36,867 nucleotides of DNA, taken from an uncultured Clostridia bacterium. Its GTDB lineage: Bacteria; Bacillota; Clostridia; TANB77; CAG-508. The translations under genes and the position numbers were made by a program. Positions 1-8,708 of the stretch are shown here, piece after piece (position 1 is the stretch's first letter; every line of letters begins with the position of its first letter). The DNA is taken from contig CANRSD010000019.1 in NCBI GenBank assembly GCA_947642355.1, positions 1 through 36,867 of the forward strand, in the 5' to 3' direction. The notes beneath the pieces were generated by a model. The model ran no database searches, was not told the origin of the DNA, and saw only the letters and a program-made list of their open reading frames with translations.

Positions 1-509
1 TTGTATCTAACCATATTATATCTATTTTTCCTGAGTTATTACTAAATTCTATTGTGCTATCAGCCTCTATACTTTCATCTGGCTTTAGTCTTCCAATTGC
101 TCCTTCACCATCTTCTATAAACTCTCCGTTATATATATCTGATACTGCTATTTCATATACTCCATATTCTTCTTTGGTATTTAACTTCATTTCTTTTAAG
201 TCTTCATTCCATTCTGCTATATCTGGTACTTCTTTAAAATATTTATCTAATATTTCTTTTAACTGACTTTTACTTATTCTATTATCTAAATTTTCTGTTT
301 GATATCCTGCTATCTCTGTTTTACTTTCTTCTATTATTTCTGCTCTATCTGTTTTCATACCTGCTGTTTTTGATTTCTTTATTATACTATTATCTCCCAT
401 TAACAAATTTATTGTTATTCCTGCTAATATTAATAACACTATTATTGTTATTATCAATGCTATTAGTGTTATTCCGTTTATCTTTCTTTAATTTATTTTT
501 TGTATGCAT
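1..509 (-). CDS. Prepilin-like surface protein, N-terminal part, with +1 shift at CGG (partial)
   Basis: The start is the ATG at 509, 5 nt after an AAGGAG box. The N-terminus reads MHTKNKLKKDK, and skipping one base at 476 continues it as GITLIALIITIIVLLILAG. That is a class III-type prepilin signal: a charged leader, then a cleavable Gly, then a hydrophobic helix. The remaining ~130 residues in the window are hydrophilic and rich in Glu and Lys. The gene runs off the left edge. Without the shift the frame stops soon after the leader, and the downstream frame has no start codon after its own in-frame stop. Proteins with this N-terminus in gut Clostridia often carry a large C-terminal adhesin-like domain; that part is not visible here. 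The other surface gene, at 35832-36867, may be of the same type. Confidence 0.75.
474..476 (-). other. In-frame CGG, +1 shift site in the prepilin gene
   Basis: Coding strand AAA-CGG-A. CGG is codon 12 counted from the ATG at 509. Omitting the C gives AAA-GGA, which puts the prepilin Gly-Ile-Thr-Leu cleavage motif in frame. Confidence 0.85.
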
Positions 510-595
510 TACTTCTCCTTATCCTTTGTAAAAAAATTTTATTTTAGTTTAATCAGTTTTCATTCTTATTATGCTTTTTTCTACTATTTAATCTC

Positions 596-624
596 ACTAT
601 ATCACTAAAAATTTTATTATTCAA
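596..624 (-). promoter_or_regulatory. Possible sigma-A-type promoter for the prepilin gene
   Basis: TTGAAT and TATAGT are separated by 17 nt on the minus strand, about 80 nt upstream of the start at 509. Assigned by pattern only. Confidence 0.35.
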
Positions 625-743
625 GTTTTTGCTTGACTTTTATCATGTATCAATATTTATAAATTAATAGTATAACCCAAGTCACTCCTAAGACTACTAT
701 GTATAAGTTATCCTGAAATAACTTATAATTCTACACATAAATC

Positions 744-772
744 TTTTCATTAAGTATGATACTTAATGAAAA
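744..772. repeat. Perfect 14-bp-arm palindrome in the 515-bp gap 510-1024
   Basis: The arms (ending in ATTAAGTAT and its complement) flank a single central G. The same core recurs at 909-941. Unlike that copy, this one has no clear T-run on either strand. It lies in a long gap with no credible gene. Besides the two palindromes and the promoter-like sequence at 596-624, I see nothing in that gap. Confidence 0.6.
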
Positions 773-903
773 ATTAAATAGCTATAAATGTTGATACTAC
801 TAAAAATCTCTATTTTTTATTAATTATCTTTTAATTAAAACTTAATATAAGTATTTTCTACGAAATCATTGACTTTTTTGTTTTTTATTAGTAAATTTAT
901 AAT

Positions 904-941
904 GTAAAAAATTTCATTAAGTATCATACTTAACGAAATTT
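904..941 (-). terminator. Terminator after the gene at 1025-1795
   Basis: A 16-bp-arm palindrome (one G/T-type mismatch, one-base centre) is followed on the minus strand by a T-run (complement of 904-908). It shares its core with the palindrome at 744-772. Confidence 0.65.
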
Positions 942-1024
942 CTTATATTTTTCTATTAAATTAGTAAAGAATATTAATAAAATTTGCTTCATTAATATTC
1001 TTCTCTTTCATTATATATTAAAAA

Positions 1025-1795
1025 TTAAAATCTCAAACTAAAATTATTCTCTATAATCTTTACTCCACCATCATAAATACTCTTTTCTTCATTTTGTAAA
1101 GGAATTTGTAATTCCAGTGGAAATATATGGACTTCATCATCCTTTGTTATTATATTTAAATTCATATAAATTTTACTTTTTATACTTTCTAAATTAACAC
1201 CAGCTCTTTGTAGTAAATTACCATTAAAAATTACATCTTCTTCATTACTTATTGTATAGTTTTTAATTATATCATAATTCATATATTTTAAAGTAATTGG
1301 ATTAGATAAATCTTCAAAAAATATTGGTATACTATAAATCATATCATTTTCACTATTACTTGAATTCACAACATTATATTCTAATCTATCCAATATTTCG
1401 TTTTCATTATTTTCTATATCAAAATCAGACTTACCAAAATCTAATGGATTTAAATAAAACAAACCTTGTTTTCCTAATCTTGACCTTTCTATATTAATAT
1501 TATCCAAATATATACTTTTTATATGATTTTTATAATTATATTCTTCTAATCTTTCTAAATATATAGCCATATCAGTATATTGATATACATTTAAATTCCA
1601 TTCTGGATTTTGATAACTTGTATTATTTTTTATAGCATTTACATCACTATAATAATAAATCTTACTAATTTTAAACTGCTCTTTTGTTGCATTAATATTT
1701 TCTTTTTCTTTTGTGTCTTTTCTAGAAAATACAATTATTAAAATTATACCTATAATAATTAAAAAGATACCTAATAAAATTACTTTCTTTTTCAT
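1025..1795 (-). CDS. Membrane-anchored protein of unknown function
   Basis: 256 aa. A short positive N-terminus (MKKK) is followed by one strong transmembrane helix (about residues 5-23) and then a hydrophilic domain rich in Asn, Ile and Glu, most likely extracytoplasmic. I recognise no domain. The start ATG follows an AAAGG box. It appears to be a single gene, with a terminator at 904-941 after it and the terminator of the next gene at 1878-1911 before it. There is no CGG codon and the frame is intact. Confidence 0.75.
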   Translation of the reverse strand: MKKKVILLGIFLIIIGIILIIVFSRKDTKEKENINATKEQFKISKIYYYSDVNAIKNNTSYQNPEWNLNVYQYTDMAIYLERLEEYNYKNHIKSIYLDNINIERSRLGKQGLFYLNPLDFGKSDFDIENNENEILDRLEYNVVNSSNSENDMIYSIPIFFEDLSNPITLKYMNYDIIKNYTISNEEDVIFNGNLLQRAGVNLESIKSKIYMNLNIITKDDEVHIFPLELQIPLQNEEKSIYDGGVKIIENNFSLRF

Positions 1796-1877
1796 AAACC
1801 TTTATTTTCTTTCATATAGTTTCTTATTTATTATATACTATATCATAGTTTATATTAAAATAAAACATTATTTTCAA

Positions 1878-1911
1878 ATAAAAAACTTATTAAACCATTA
1901 GTCTAATAAGT
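1878..1911 (-). terminator. Terminator after the gene at 1920-2447
   Basis: An 8-bp stem (ACTTATTA/TAATAAGT) with an 11-nt loop is followed by a T-rich run on the minus strand. It begins 9 nt after the stop codon. Confidence 0.65.
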
Positions 1912-1919
1912 TATATTTT

Positions 1920-2447
1920 CTATTTTCTTAAAAATATTGATTTTATTTTATTTATTATTCTAATCAGGAAGTTTTCAGTTGTTTTTTTAGAAACTATATC
2001 AGTACCTTCTGATACTTCTTCTAATATTTCATTTTCTTTATTTGCAAAAACAATATCTTTAGGTTTACTTAACTCTTCACTAGAATTAAGAATACTGTCA
2101 CTATCTCCACTTATAGAATTTGCTTGCTCAAAAATACTATTAACTCTATCATCAATTTCTTTTTGGTTGTTTTCCATCATTGCTAATATTTCTTTTCTTC
2201 TTTCATCATTACACCAATATCTTAAATTTAATATCATTAAAAAATATAATGTAAATTCCTTTAATCCTTGATTTTCTAGCGGAAGTTTTGGATCTACATA
2301 TATTTCTACATTTCTTTTCTTTAAAATAGTAATATAATCCAAAATTTTTTGTGGAATTTTATTTATATATTTTTCATTCATATGATGAATTATGTAATCA
2401 ACTTCTGCAATAGCAACTCTATCATCGTTAGAAATAATGTTTTCCAA
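1920..2447 (-). CDS. Conserved-looking hypothetical protein
   Basis: 175 aa. The start is the TTG at 2447, 8 nt after a GGGAGG box. The first ~90 residues form a compact, predicted-helical region (IPQKILDYI, then LYFLMILNLRYWCNDERR) that resembles an uncharacterised domain common in gut Clostridia; this is from memory and I cannot name a family. The middle is acidic and low-complexity, and the C-terminus is a basic amphipathic helix (IRIINKIKSIFLRK) that could touch a membrane or nucleic acid. It probably shares the promoter at 2738-2766 with the small gene upstream, 40 nt away. Confidence 0.7.
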   Translation of the reverse strand: MENIISNDDRVAIAEVDYIIHHMNEKYINKIPQKILDYITILKKRNVEIYVDPKLPLENQGLKEFTLYFLMILNLRYWCNDERRKEILAMMENNQKEIDDRVNSIFEQANSISGDSDSILNSSEELSKPKDIVFANKENEILEEVSEGTDIVSKKTTENFLIRIINKIKSIFLRK

Positions 2448-2487
2448 GATAATAACCTCCCTATCTTTTGTATGTAAATATTATAAT

Positions 2488-2691
2488 CTATCTTGCAGTT
2501 TCGACTTTTGATTTTTCTTCACATTCTTTTTCATATATTGCTCCAATTTCTTCTACTGTTAAATCTGGATATTTTTCTATTAAGTCTTTAGCAATTTGAA
2601 AATAATCTGAAACATCTTTCATTGCATCATTAAATTTTCCTATTCTTAAAATTTTTGCAACATTTTCAATATTTTCTTGATTTAACTCCAT
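2488..2691 (-). CDS. Small hypothetical protein, 67 aa
   Basis: A small acidic, predicted all-helical protein with no recognised family. ATG at 2691 follows a GGAGG box. A strong promoter (2738-2766) lies just upstream. It is probably co-transcribed with the gene at 1920-2447. Confidence 0.6.
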   Translation of the reverse strand: MELNQENIENVAKILRIGKFNDAMKDVSDYFQIAKDLIEKYPDLTVEEIGAIYEKECEEKSKVETAR

Positions 2692-2737
2692 ATATATTTA
2701 CCTCCAAATTTTAAACATTAACTTTTATATCTATTTT

Positions 2738-2766
2738 ATTATATCAGCATTACTATCAAAAGTCAA
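2738..2766 (-). promoter_or_regulatory. Sigma-A-type promoter for the 2691-1920 gene pair
   Basis: TTGACT and TATAAT are separated by 17 nt on the minus strand, about 50 nt upstream of the ATG at 2691. Confidence 0.7.
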
Positions 2767-2777
2767 CAAAATTAAGC

Positions 2778-2809
2778 AAAAAAAGATTCGCTTCTATAAA
2801 AAACGAATC
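2778..2809 (-). terminator. hup: Terminator after hup
   Basis: The stem GATTCG/CGAATC with a 13-nt loop is followed by seven Ts on the minus strand, 27 nt after the hup stop codon. Confidence 0.75.
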
Positions 2810-2835
2810 CTTTTATTTATATTAATTTAAAATAA

Positions 2836-3111
2836 TTAACCATTTACAACATCTTTTAATGCTTTACCAGCTTTGAAAACTGGAGCTTTTGATGCAGGTA
2901 TTTTAATTTCTTCTTTAGTTTGTGGGTTTCTTCCTTTTCTAGCAGCTCTTTTTCTTACTTCAAAAGATCCAAATCCAACTAATTGTACTTTGTCTCCACC
3001 TTTTAATGCTTCTGTTACTACATCAATAAATGCGTTAACTGTTTCTTCAGCAGCTTTTTTTGTTTCTCCTGTTTTTGCAGCGATTGCTGCTATTAATTCA
3101 GCTTTGTTCAT
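2836..3111 (-). CDS. hup: HU-family DNA-binding protein
   Basis: 91 aa, the normal length for HU. It begins [11 protein letters not shown] and carries the family signature [20 protein letters not shown], the arm that enters the DNA minor groove, at about residues 46-65. HU dimers bend and compact DNA in the nucleoid. The start ATG follows a consensus AGGAGG. The gene stands alone with its own terminator (2778-2809), and the high-expression features fit an abundant protein. Neither CGG nor a frame break occurs in it. Confidence 0.97.
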   Translation of the reverse strand: MNKAELIAAIAAKTGETKKAAEETVNAFIDVVTEALKGGDKVQLVGFGSFEVRKRAARKGRNPQTKEEIKIPASKAPVFKAGKALKDVVNG

Positions 3112-3261
3112 TTTTATATTACCTCCTAATGAATTTGTATGTAGAAATTTTGTATTTAATCATTCTACACTATGAATATTCGCCAAATTCAAGCAAAATC
3201 CCTCTTTTATTTTTTATTTTTTTATTTATAATGTTTAAAATTCAAATAAACTTCTCTATTT

Positions 3262-4890
3262 TCAAACGTTTTGAGTCCTTTTGTCAATCTTAACATTTTT
3301 TCTCTTTAGGCCTATTTTTGAAGTATTTGGCATCAATTCTTTAATATCTTCATTATCAAAAACTTTAAATATTATTGATAATGTTATATATAGTATTACC
3401 ACTAATAAAATTTCTATTACAAATTTTATTTTTTTATAAAATATTATTTTTATCATAATAAACTTAATAAAATAAATAGAAATCGTACTTATGCAAGTAA
3501 TTTTTAAAACTATATCCCAAATTTCAAATTCAAAATTCATAATCTTTTTCATTTTAAAAAATATTATAAAGCATACTAAAATATCACAAACTAAAGAACT
3601 AATTAATGCACCTTTTTCATAAATACCATCTATTGGTATTAATATACAATTTAATATAAGCTTTAATATCATTGCAATGCTCATAACTTTAAGATGTATA
3701 TCAAGCTTTCCTATTCCTTGTAAAATACCACTCATTGTTTGAGCAAAAGTAGTAAAAATAACAGTTAATGATGCAATTTTCAAAAGTTCTGCACCTTTAT
3801 TGGCATTTGGATATAAAAAATTTATAATTTCATCAGCATATATATTCATTCCAAGCATAATTGGTATACACATAAACATTGTTATTAAAAAAGAAAATTT
3901 AACTTTTCTATTTAATTCTTGCCTATTTCCTAAAGTATTAAGTTTTGCAATTTCTGGAACTAATGCTACTGCTAACGCTCCATTTAAAGCTAATGGCATA
4001 GCAGCTAATAACTCAACCTTAGAACTTAGAATTCCATATTTTTCTCTAGCTAATTCCTCTCCTATTTTATTTTTTAATAATCTTATTATAGTAAAAGAAT
4101 CTATATTGTTTCCTAATGCGGTTACAAAAGAACTTATTGAAATTGGAATAGCAATTATTAATATTTCTTTTAAAATCTGTCTTATACTTAATTTCATTCT
4201 TGTAATGCCTAAATTTATTTCATGTCTGCTTTCTCTTTCTTCTTCAAAATATTTTTTTATTACATATATAAAACTAATTATTGTAGCTAAAGTTGCAGCT
4301 ATCATAGATGTTTGCGCCATAAGCTCTGTATTAAATCCTGTTTTCTTTGCAACAAATTCTACCATTATAATTGTTAATATAGTTTTTATTAATTGTTCAA
4401 AACTTTGAGTAACAGCTGAAACTCTTATATTTTGTTTTCCGTTAAAATATCCTCTTATAACTGATGCTATTGATACAAAAAATATTGATGGTGATAAAAT
4501 CTTTAAAGTATCTGATGCTGCTTCAATTTGTAACATATGTACAGCTATAAAATCAGATGCAAAATATAGCATTAAGCTACAGCTAAGTCCTACTAATGCA
4601 AAAATAGCTATAGATACTTTAAATACTCTTTTAGCTCCTTTTATGTCTCCTACTGATAAATTTTCTGCTATAATTTTAGAAATTGCATTAGGTATTCCTA
4701 TTGAAGATATTGTCAAAAAAATTGCATATACTTGATATGCTGACATATAAATTGCATTTCCACTATCTCCAAATCCTTTTTTATTAGTTAAATACAAACT
4801 ATATATCATTCCAAGTAATTTAACTACAATTTGAGAAAACATTAGAGCAATTACACCTTGAATAAAACTCTCTGTTTTCAATTTTCTCAT
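3262..4890 (-). CDS. SpoVB/MurJ-type polysaccharide or lipid II flippase
   Basis: 542 aa, a polytopic membrane protein with about 12-14 hydrophobic helices. The N-terminal sequence (FIQGVIALMFSQIVVKLLGM) and the segment YQVYAIFLTISSIGIPNAIS match the MOP-superfamily branch that holds SpoVB and clostridial MurJ-like proteins. Members move undecaprenyl-linked sugars, including lipid II, across the cytoplasmic membrane. The start ATG follows AGGAGG. The last ~25 residues are basic and cytoplasmic. Sequence alone does not separate a spore-cortex role (SpoVB) from a general cell-wall role. Confidence 0.85.
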   Translation of the reverse strand: MRKLKTESFIQGVIALMFSQIVVKLLGMIYSLYLTNKKGFGDSGNAIYMSAYQVYAIFLTISSIGIPNAISKIIAENLSVGDIKGAKRVFKVSIAIFALVGLSCSLMLYFASDFIAVHMLQIEAASDTLKILSPSIFFVSIASVIRGYFNGKQNIRVSAVTQSFEQLIKTILTIIMVEFVAKKTGFNTELMAQTSMIAATLATIISFIYVIKKYFEEERESRHEINLGITRMKLSIRQILKEILIIAIPISISSFVTALGNNIDSFTIIRLLKNKIGEELAREKYGILSSKVELLAAMPLALNGALAVALVPEIAKLNTLGNRQELNRKVKFSFLITMFMCIPIMLGMNIYADEIINFLYPNANKGAELLKIASLTVIFTTFAQTMSGILQGIGKLDIHLKVMSIAMILKLILNCILIPIDGIYEKGALISSLVCDILVCFIIFFKMKKIMNFEFEIWDIVLKITCISTISIYFIKFIMIKIIFYKKIKFVIEILLVVILYITLSIIFKVFDNEDIKELMPNTSKIGLKRKNVKIDKRTQNV

Positions 4891-4985
4891 TTTGGCCTCC
4901 TGTTTTTATGAATTTACTTAAAATTTATTCACACATTTAACAATTAGACCAAATTTATATAATATAAGAATACTTGACTTACATG

Positions 4986-5026
4986 TAAAAAGAATGTTAA
5001 TAAACCTATAATTTAATTAACATTCT
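4986..5026 (-). terminator. Terminator after the Rpn-family gene
   Basis: An 11-bp stem (AGAATGTTAAT and its complement) with a 14-nt loop and a short T-run on the minus strand. It lies outside the left inverted repeat at 5061-5080. Confidence 0.6.
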
Positions 5027-5060
5027 TCTATTATATATTAAACTATTGTTGTTTTCTTTT

Positions 5061-5080
5061 AGATTTTAATTGTTATTTAT
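5061..5080 (+). repeat. Left 20-bp inverted repeat flanking the Rpn-family gene
   Basis: The sequence is the exact reverse complement of 6090-6109. The pair encloses the gene at 5119-5993 and spans about 1,050 bp. Confidence 0.8.
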
Positions 5081-5118
5081 AAATATTATTGAAATTAAAG
5101 TTTACTCAAACTCTTAAT

Positions 5119-5993
5119 TCAAATATTTTCTAGTTCTTCTTTTGTTAGCCCTGTTATTTCTATAATTTCTTTTATTGAAATATTCTTATTAAGAAGTTTT
5201 TTTGCTATTTCTTTTCTTCCTTCTTCTAGTCCAATATTATATCCATTGTTATATCCATATTTCTCTATTGCATGAGAGTCCATTATATGTTTTTCTCTTA
5301 ATTCTGCTAATCTTTCTTCTCTTTCATTTTGTCTTAATTTATCTAGTTCTTCTTTTGCCATTTTTACTTCTCTTACATCTTTCATATCACTATCCTCCAT
5401 ACTATCTGGATTTGTTAGAAATTTTAGCCATGTTAATAGTTTTTTTTCTTTTTCACTATGTATATGCTCTATTTTTAGTTGTTCTTCTAACTTCTTTAGT
5501 TCTAGTATATTTATTTCAATGTCTTTTGTCAATTCCTCTTTTGGGTATTTTTTGCTTGATAACTCCCATTTTGTATGGCATTCTGGTATATTCTCTAATT
5601 TTCTTAAGTTAAAGTTTGCTACTAATATTACTATTGTCCTTTTTAACTTCTCATATCTCTGTCCGTTTCTTTATATTACTTATATATAACTTACTCCAAT
5701 AATACATTATTCTTTTTTCTATATCATCTTGATTTGCTACTTGCATTTCTAAATCAATTGACACTTCTCCATCAATACTTGCTTTTACATCTAATATTCC
5801 CATTTTATCTTCTATTAAATCCCTTTCTAATATTGGTGTTTCATTTAAAGTTAACTTATTTATTTTATCATCTATTATACAACTCAATAATCCTTTTGTT
5901 ATTTCTTCATTACCTACTCTTCCAAATATCCTAGAAAATGTATAATCATTCGTTGGTACTAATGCACTTGTTTTTCTTTCTTCTATATTTCAT
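5119..5993 (-). CDS. Rpn / PD-(D/E)XK nuclease family protein, frame-interrupted
   Basis: Reconstructed length about 290 aa, typical for the Rpn/transposase_31-like family (PF12784-type). The N-terminal LVPTNDYTFSRIFG and the segment VSIDLEMQV (the E-x-Q of a PD-(D/E)XK core) are diagnostic. The middle reads KLKRTIVILVANFNL, and the C-terminal half is charged with GLEEGRKEIAKKLL. Family members are recombination-promoting nucleases or orphan mobile-element genes. Two breaks are present. One is the in-frame CGG at 5663-5665, resolved by +1 skipping. The other is near the start: the ATG at 5993 is one base out of frame (an apparent extra T at 5987) with the conserved N-terminus, whose only nearby in-frame start would be the ATA at 5986. 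It may be decaying, or it may use ATA. Confidence 0.75.
5663..5665 (-). other. In-frame CGG, +1 shift site in the Rpn-family gene
   Basis: Coding strand AAA-CGG-A. Unshifted, the frame ends at a TGA four codons later. Dropping the C gives KKGQRYEKLKRT and leads straight into the C-terminal half of the family. Confidence 0.85.
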
Positions 5994-6089
5994 CACTTCT
6001 TTCTTTTGAATTTTCAATTATTTTGATTTTTATGAGAGAAATTCTCACAGATTAAAACTTTTTAGAAAAAATGTTTATTTTGATTTTAA

Positions 6090-6109
6090 ATAAATAACAA
6101 TTAAAATCT
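6090..6109 (+). repeat. Right 20-bp inverted repeat flanking the Rpn-family gene
   Basis: It matches the reverse complement of 5061-5080 at 20 of 20 positions. Its end overlaps the start of the dispersed repeat at 6098-6145. I found no clear target-site duplication outside the pair. Confidence 0.8.
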
Positions 6110-6145
6110 TTCTATATACTAGCATGCATTTTTCAATTAATCAAG
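6098..6145 (+). repeat. Dispersed 48-bp repeat, copy 1
   Basis: About 80% identical by eye to 15554-15601. Both begin CAATTAAAAT and end in CAATTANTCAA, with ATACTA in the middle. It lies in the gap 5994-6361, which otherwise holds only the right inverted repeat and the promoter of the VirD4-like gene. Confidence 0.55.
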
Positions 6146-6297
6146 ATATATGTTATTTAACTTATAAAGAACATAAAAATATTTAAAATTGTACATAATT
6201 TAGATACTTCTATTCTCTCTAATTAAGTATTAGCAATAATTATATAAGTTAAAATATTTTTTTCATGCAGTTATCCTCCTTAAAACCTAAAAAACTA

Positions 6298-6326
6298 TTG
6301 ATTTTTTTTGAATTTTGTAGGATAAT
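6298..6326 (+). promoter_or_regulatory. Promoter of the VirD4-like gene
   Basis: TTGATT and GATAAT are separated by 17 nt. The expected transcript start is near 6333, which is before the ATG at 6362 and after the in-frame upstream ATG at 6329. This supports 6362 as the start. Confidence 0.5.
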
Positions 6327-6361
6327 ATATGTGTGATTTTTTGAATAGTAATGGAGGAAAA

Positions 6362-8678
6362 ATGAAATATATAGATACATTTTTAAAAAAATTAAAAACA
6401 GATAGAAATACCTTTGTAACATATATATTAACACTCATATCTTTTTACATTGTAATAGATAGATTAGTAGAGATTATATTTATTGGTTCAACTGGTATGG
6501 CTGTTTCATATTGGGGACCTATAAAATATACTTTAGCATTAGCTTGTTTAATATTTGCATTAGAATTTTCATTTAGTTCAAAATTTGTAACTGAAGACAC
6601 CAAAAAACTATCCTTTCTATATATATTTGTTATAGGATTTTTTATTGTTGTAGTTTCAATGATAGTCCAATGGATAAATAAAGCTTGTTGGGTTTTATTT
6701 TTCTCTGTTCCAAACTATTCATATATAATACAAAATTTTTATGGACTAATCAAACCTGCCTTTTCAGCATTTGCCTGGTATGTCCCTGTAGTATCTTTTT
6801 ACCCTGTATTTAAAAAATGTTACTGTATGATAAATGATACTAAAGATATTCGTGATTCTGTGTTTGACTGTCCTGGTATAGATATTTCAAATAATAAAGA
6901 AGGTTGGGGACCTTATACTTGTGAAATGTTACTTTGCAAAGACACAGAAACTGGTAAAATTATTAAAACTCCTGAAGCTAGGAGATTTGAAGCATCTTTA
7001 ATTGTCGGTGTTTCTGGCTCTGGTAAAACATCCATGGTATTTGAACCAATGATAGCTAGAGATATTGAGAAAAAATACTTTTTCAAAGAAACATCTAAAG
7101 AAATGGGATATGCTTCTTTAAGAACTGGCCTTGCTAGTTTAAACTGTCCTTATTCAAATGAATACTTAAATGAACATTTTAACTTAAATATGCTTACACC
7201 AAATTCCACTAAAGAAAAATTATATAAAGCATTTATGTCAAAACTTATTATAAATAGCAATAATAATGAATATTTATATAAAAATTTAGGAATTACATAT
7301 ATGGCTCCTGATTATGAATCAATTTCTCATATGACAGATGTTGCAGAAAACTTTGGAATTCCTTATCATATAATTGACCCAAATAATAACTCTTCTATGG
7401 GATTAAACCCATTTGTTTATAAAGATCCTATAAAAGCTTCACTTGCTATATCTGCTATTTTAAAACAAATGTATCAATCAGAATTTGATGTTATAAATAG
7501 TTATGCTGTGACTAATTCAAATAATGCTATTACTTCAAGTATTTCAACTCAAGCAGTAGAAAATTTAGTTATACTTTTAAAAGAAGTATATCCTAAAGTA
7601 AATGAAGGCAGTTTGCCTACTCTAGAAGATTTATTAAATATGTTTAATGATTTTAGCTTAATAGAAAAAATGGCAAAAATAATGGAAAAAGATGAAGAAT
7701 TAGCAGAAAAATATGCAATGCAATTAACTTATTTTAAGAAAAACTTTTATAAAGATAGTGAAAATAAAGCCAAAATGAATGATGTAGTTGCAGTTCCAGC
7801 TGCTCAAGTAGAATCATTACTTAGAAATCCTGGTATTAAAAACATTTTATGTAACAGATATAACAATGTAGATTATGATAAAGCTTTAAAAAACGGTGAA
7901 GTAATTTTTGTTTGTACAAGACGTGGAGATTTAGGTGCAAGTGCCCAAAAAGCCTTTGGTCTATTTTTCCTACTTCTAATGCAACAATCAGTCTTATCAA
8001 GACCAGGTAACGAAAAAACAAGAATTCCTTATTTCTTATATATTGATGAGTTCCCTCCTTTTGTTACTAAAGCAACTGAAGATATTTTCACTTTATATAG
8101 AAAGTATAGAGTTGGAACAATCATTTCTGCACAAAACTTATCTCAATTTGGTGCAGAAAAAGAAGCTGAAAGATTAAGCTTTAGACAAACACTTCTTGCT
8201 AACTGTAGTACAAAAATTGTTTTTGGTAATAATACACCAGAAGACAATGAATGGTGGAAATGGGAATTTGGAGATAAACGTGAATGGGATTTCAAAAATA
8301 CATATAAAACTAATAATGATGGAGATCCTGCATATGATGAAAATTATAGAGATATAAAATGGATTTGGAAGAAAAATTATGAAGCTGGTAAAATTCAAGC
8401 CTTAAAATTCAAACAAATAATTTATAAAACTAAAGACTTAAAAGGAAAAAACATAATTGGTAAAGCTAAACTTGATTTTTTGGAGTCTCGTTATAAAGAA
8501 CCTCAAAAAATAAAATCATATAATTTTACTAAATTTGCTCAAGCAGTATCTTCTTCTAGAAGTGATGAAATGGATTTTCCAGATAGTAATAATCGGTCCA
8601 ATTATTCAAAATCCTCATAGCGGTTTAATTAGTCAAGCAATTGATAATTATATAAAAAATAAAAAAGAAGAACCTTAA
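6362..8678 (+). CDS. VirD4/TraG-like type IV coupling ATPase, with +1 shift at CGG
   Basis: 771 aa after the shift. The start ATG follows GGAGG by 4 nt. The N-terminus holds about four transmembrane helices (residues ~15-160). A RecA-like ATPase domain follows, with Walker A GVSGSGKTSM near residue 216 and Walker B-type YFLYIDEFPPF near residue 557. The segment just after Walker B resembles the TraM-recognition part of TraD/TraG. Such proteins bring DNA or protein substrates to a type IV secretion channel. No relaxase or mating-pair gene is next to it. The last 27 residues, including GPIIQNPHSG, are reached only by +1 movement at 8594; unshifted, the protein ends seven residues later. Its terminator stem includes the shifted stop codon. 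Confidence 0.85.
8594..8596 (+). other. In-frame CGG, +1 shift site in the VirD4-like gene (plus strand)
   Basis: Coding strand AAT-CGG-T. This is the only shift site in a plus-strand gene, and it shows that the extra base is a C on the coding strand, not a fixed change on one genome strand. Skipping it gives NNGPIIQNP and a stop at 8676-8678. Confidence 0.75.
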
Positions 8679-8708
8679 AGTATAAAACTTTAAGGTTTTC
8701 CTTTTTTT
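8671..8708. terminator. Bidirectional terminator between convergent genes
   Basis: A perfect 10-bp stem (AACCTTAAAG and its complement) with a 7-nt loop and a T-rich run to 8708 on the plus strand. The TAA reached through the +1 frame of the VirD4-like gene lies inside the stem, and the minus-strand operon ends at 8707. Confidence 0.8.
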
